This document shows, one piece after another, positions 46,494 to 46,512 of a stretch of 46,512 bases of DNA (its first letter is position 1; each line of letters begins with the position of its first letter). The notes below the pieces were generated by a model. It ran no database searches, was not told the origin of the DNA, and saw only the letters and a program-made list of their open reading frames with translations. Source of the stretch: an uncultured Gemmiger sp. (GTDB lineage: Bacteria; Bacillota; Clostridia; Oscillospirales; Ruminococcaceae); contig CASFJO010000081.1 of NCBI GenBank assembly GCA_949295035.1, positions 1 through 46,512 of the forward strand. The letters are read 5' to 3'. A program made the translations under genes and the position numbers.

Positions 46494-46512
46494 CGCGCGG
46501 CTCACCCACCCC

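Overview
The window looks like a chromosomal segment of a GC-rich, strictly anaerobic Gram-positive gut bacterium of the Clostridia, most likely Oscillospiraceae/Ruminococcaceae (Faecalibacterium, Gemmiger or Subdoligranulum-like). The placement is inference. It rests on an hrcA-grpE-dnaK-dnaJ operon under CIRCE/HrcA control, a tetrahydrofolate riboswitch on a folate ECF transporter gene, the sporulation regulator SpoVT, oxygen-independent ribonucleotide reductase, and frequent AAGGAGG ribosome sites. No phage, plasmid, CRISPR or transposase gene is visible.

Layout. 1-2750: the 3' part of a membrane glycosyltransferase-like gene and a lipoprotein with a duplicated module. 2814-12580: a 9.3-kb gene on the minus strand for a multi-domain surface protein with a C-terminal multi-helix membrane anchor, read away from a LytTR-type two-component system (12584-14595). 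The region between them holds two copies of a 21-bp-register direct-repeat operator, each followed at the same distance by a -10-like hexamer. 14676-14849: tRNA-Val(CAC) with its own promoter and terminator. 15027-19720: a DUF1846 protein, a metallo-beta-lactamase-fold protein without its metal ligands, a flippase and a YgjP-like metallopeptidase. 19783-22936: an anaerobic ribonucleotide reductase operon with NrdR boxes, in which the glycyl-radical domain is a separate 48-aa gene between nrdD and nrdG. 23119-26680: an extracellular flavin reductase and a divergent LysR regulator, each broken by an apparent one-base frameshift. 26701-31668: dnaJ, dnaK, grpE and hrcA. 31807-34704: a deoxyinosine glycosylase, spoVT with a forespore-type promoter, and an SPFH protein paired with a ribbon-helix-helix protein. 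34708-37004: a MocR-type regulator divergent from an ECF S-component, with an inverted-repeat operator and a 174-nt closed structured element in the leader. 37270-39234: an LCP-like protein, a 55-aa protein, and folT under a THF riboswitch. 39282-46493: pepF-like oligopeptidase, clpB with its own CIRCE, and metY-metA for methionine synthesis by the O-acetylhomoserine route.

How the genes fit together. Heat-shock genes at two loci share CIRCE operators. Vitamin uptake is represented by folT and by an S-component that may serve vitamin B6. MetA carries Glu111, the residue associated with acetyl-CoA use, and so matches its neighbour MetY. Four convergent gene pairs are separated by members of one hairpin repeat family with a conserved loop, twice as part of a larger multi-hairpin composite. 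The most unusual items are the in-trans glycyl-radical subunit of NrdD, the duplicated operator-promoter of the giant surface protein, the structured leader element, and the composite intergenic repeats.
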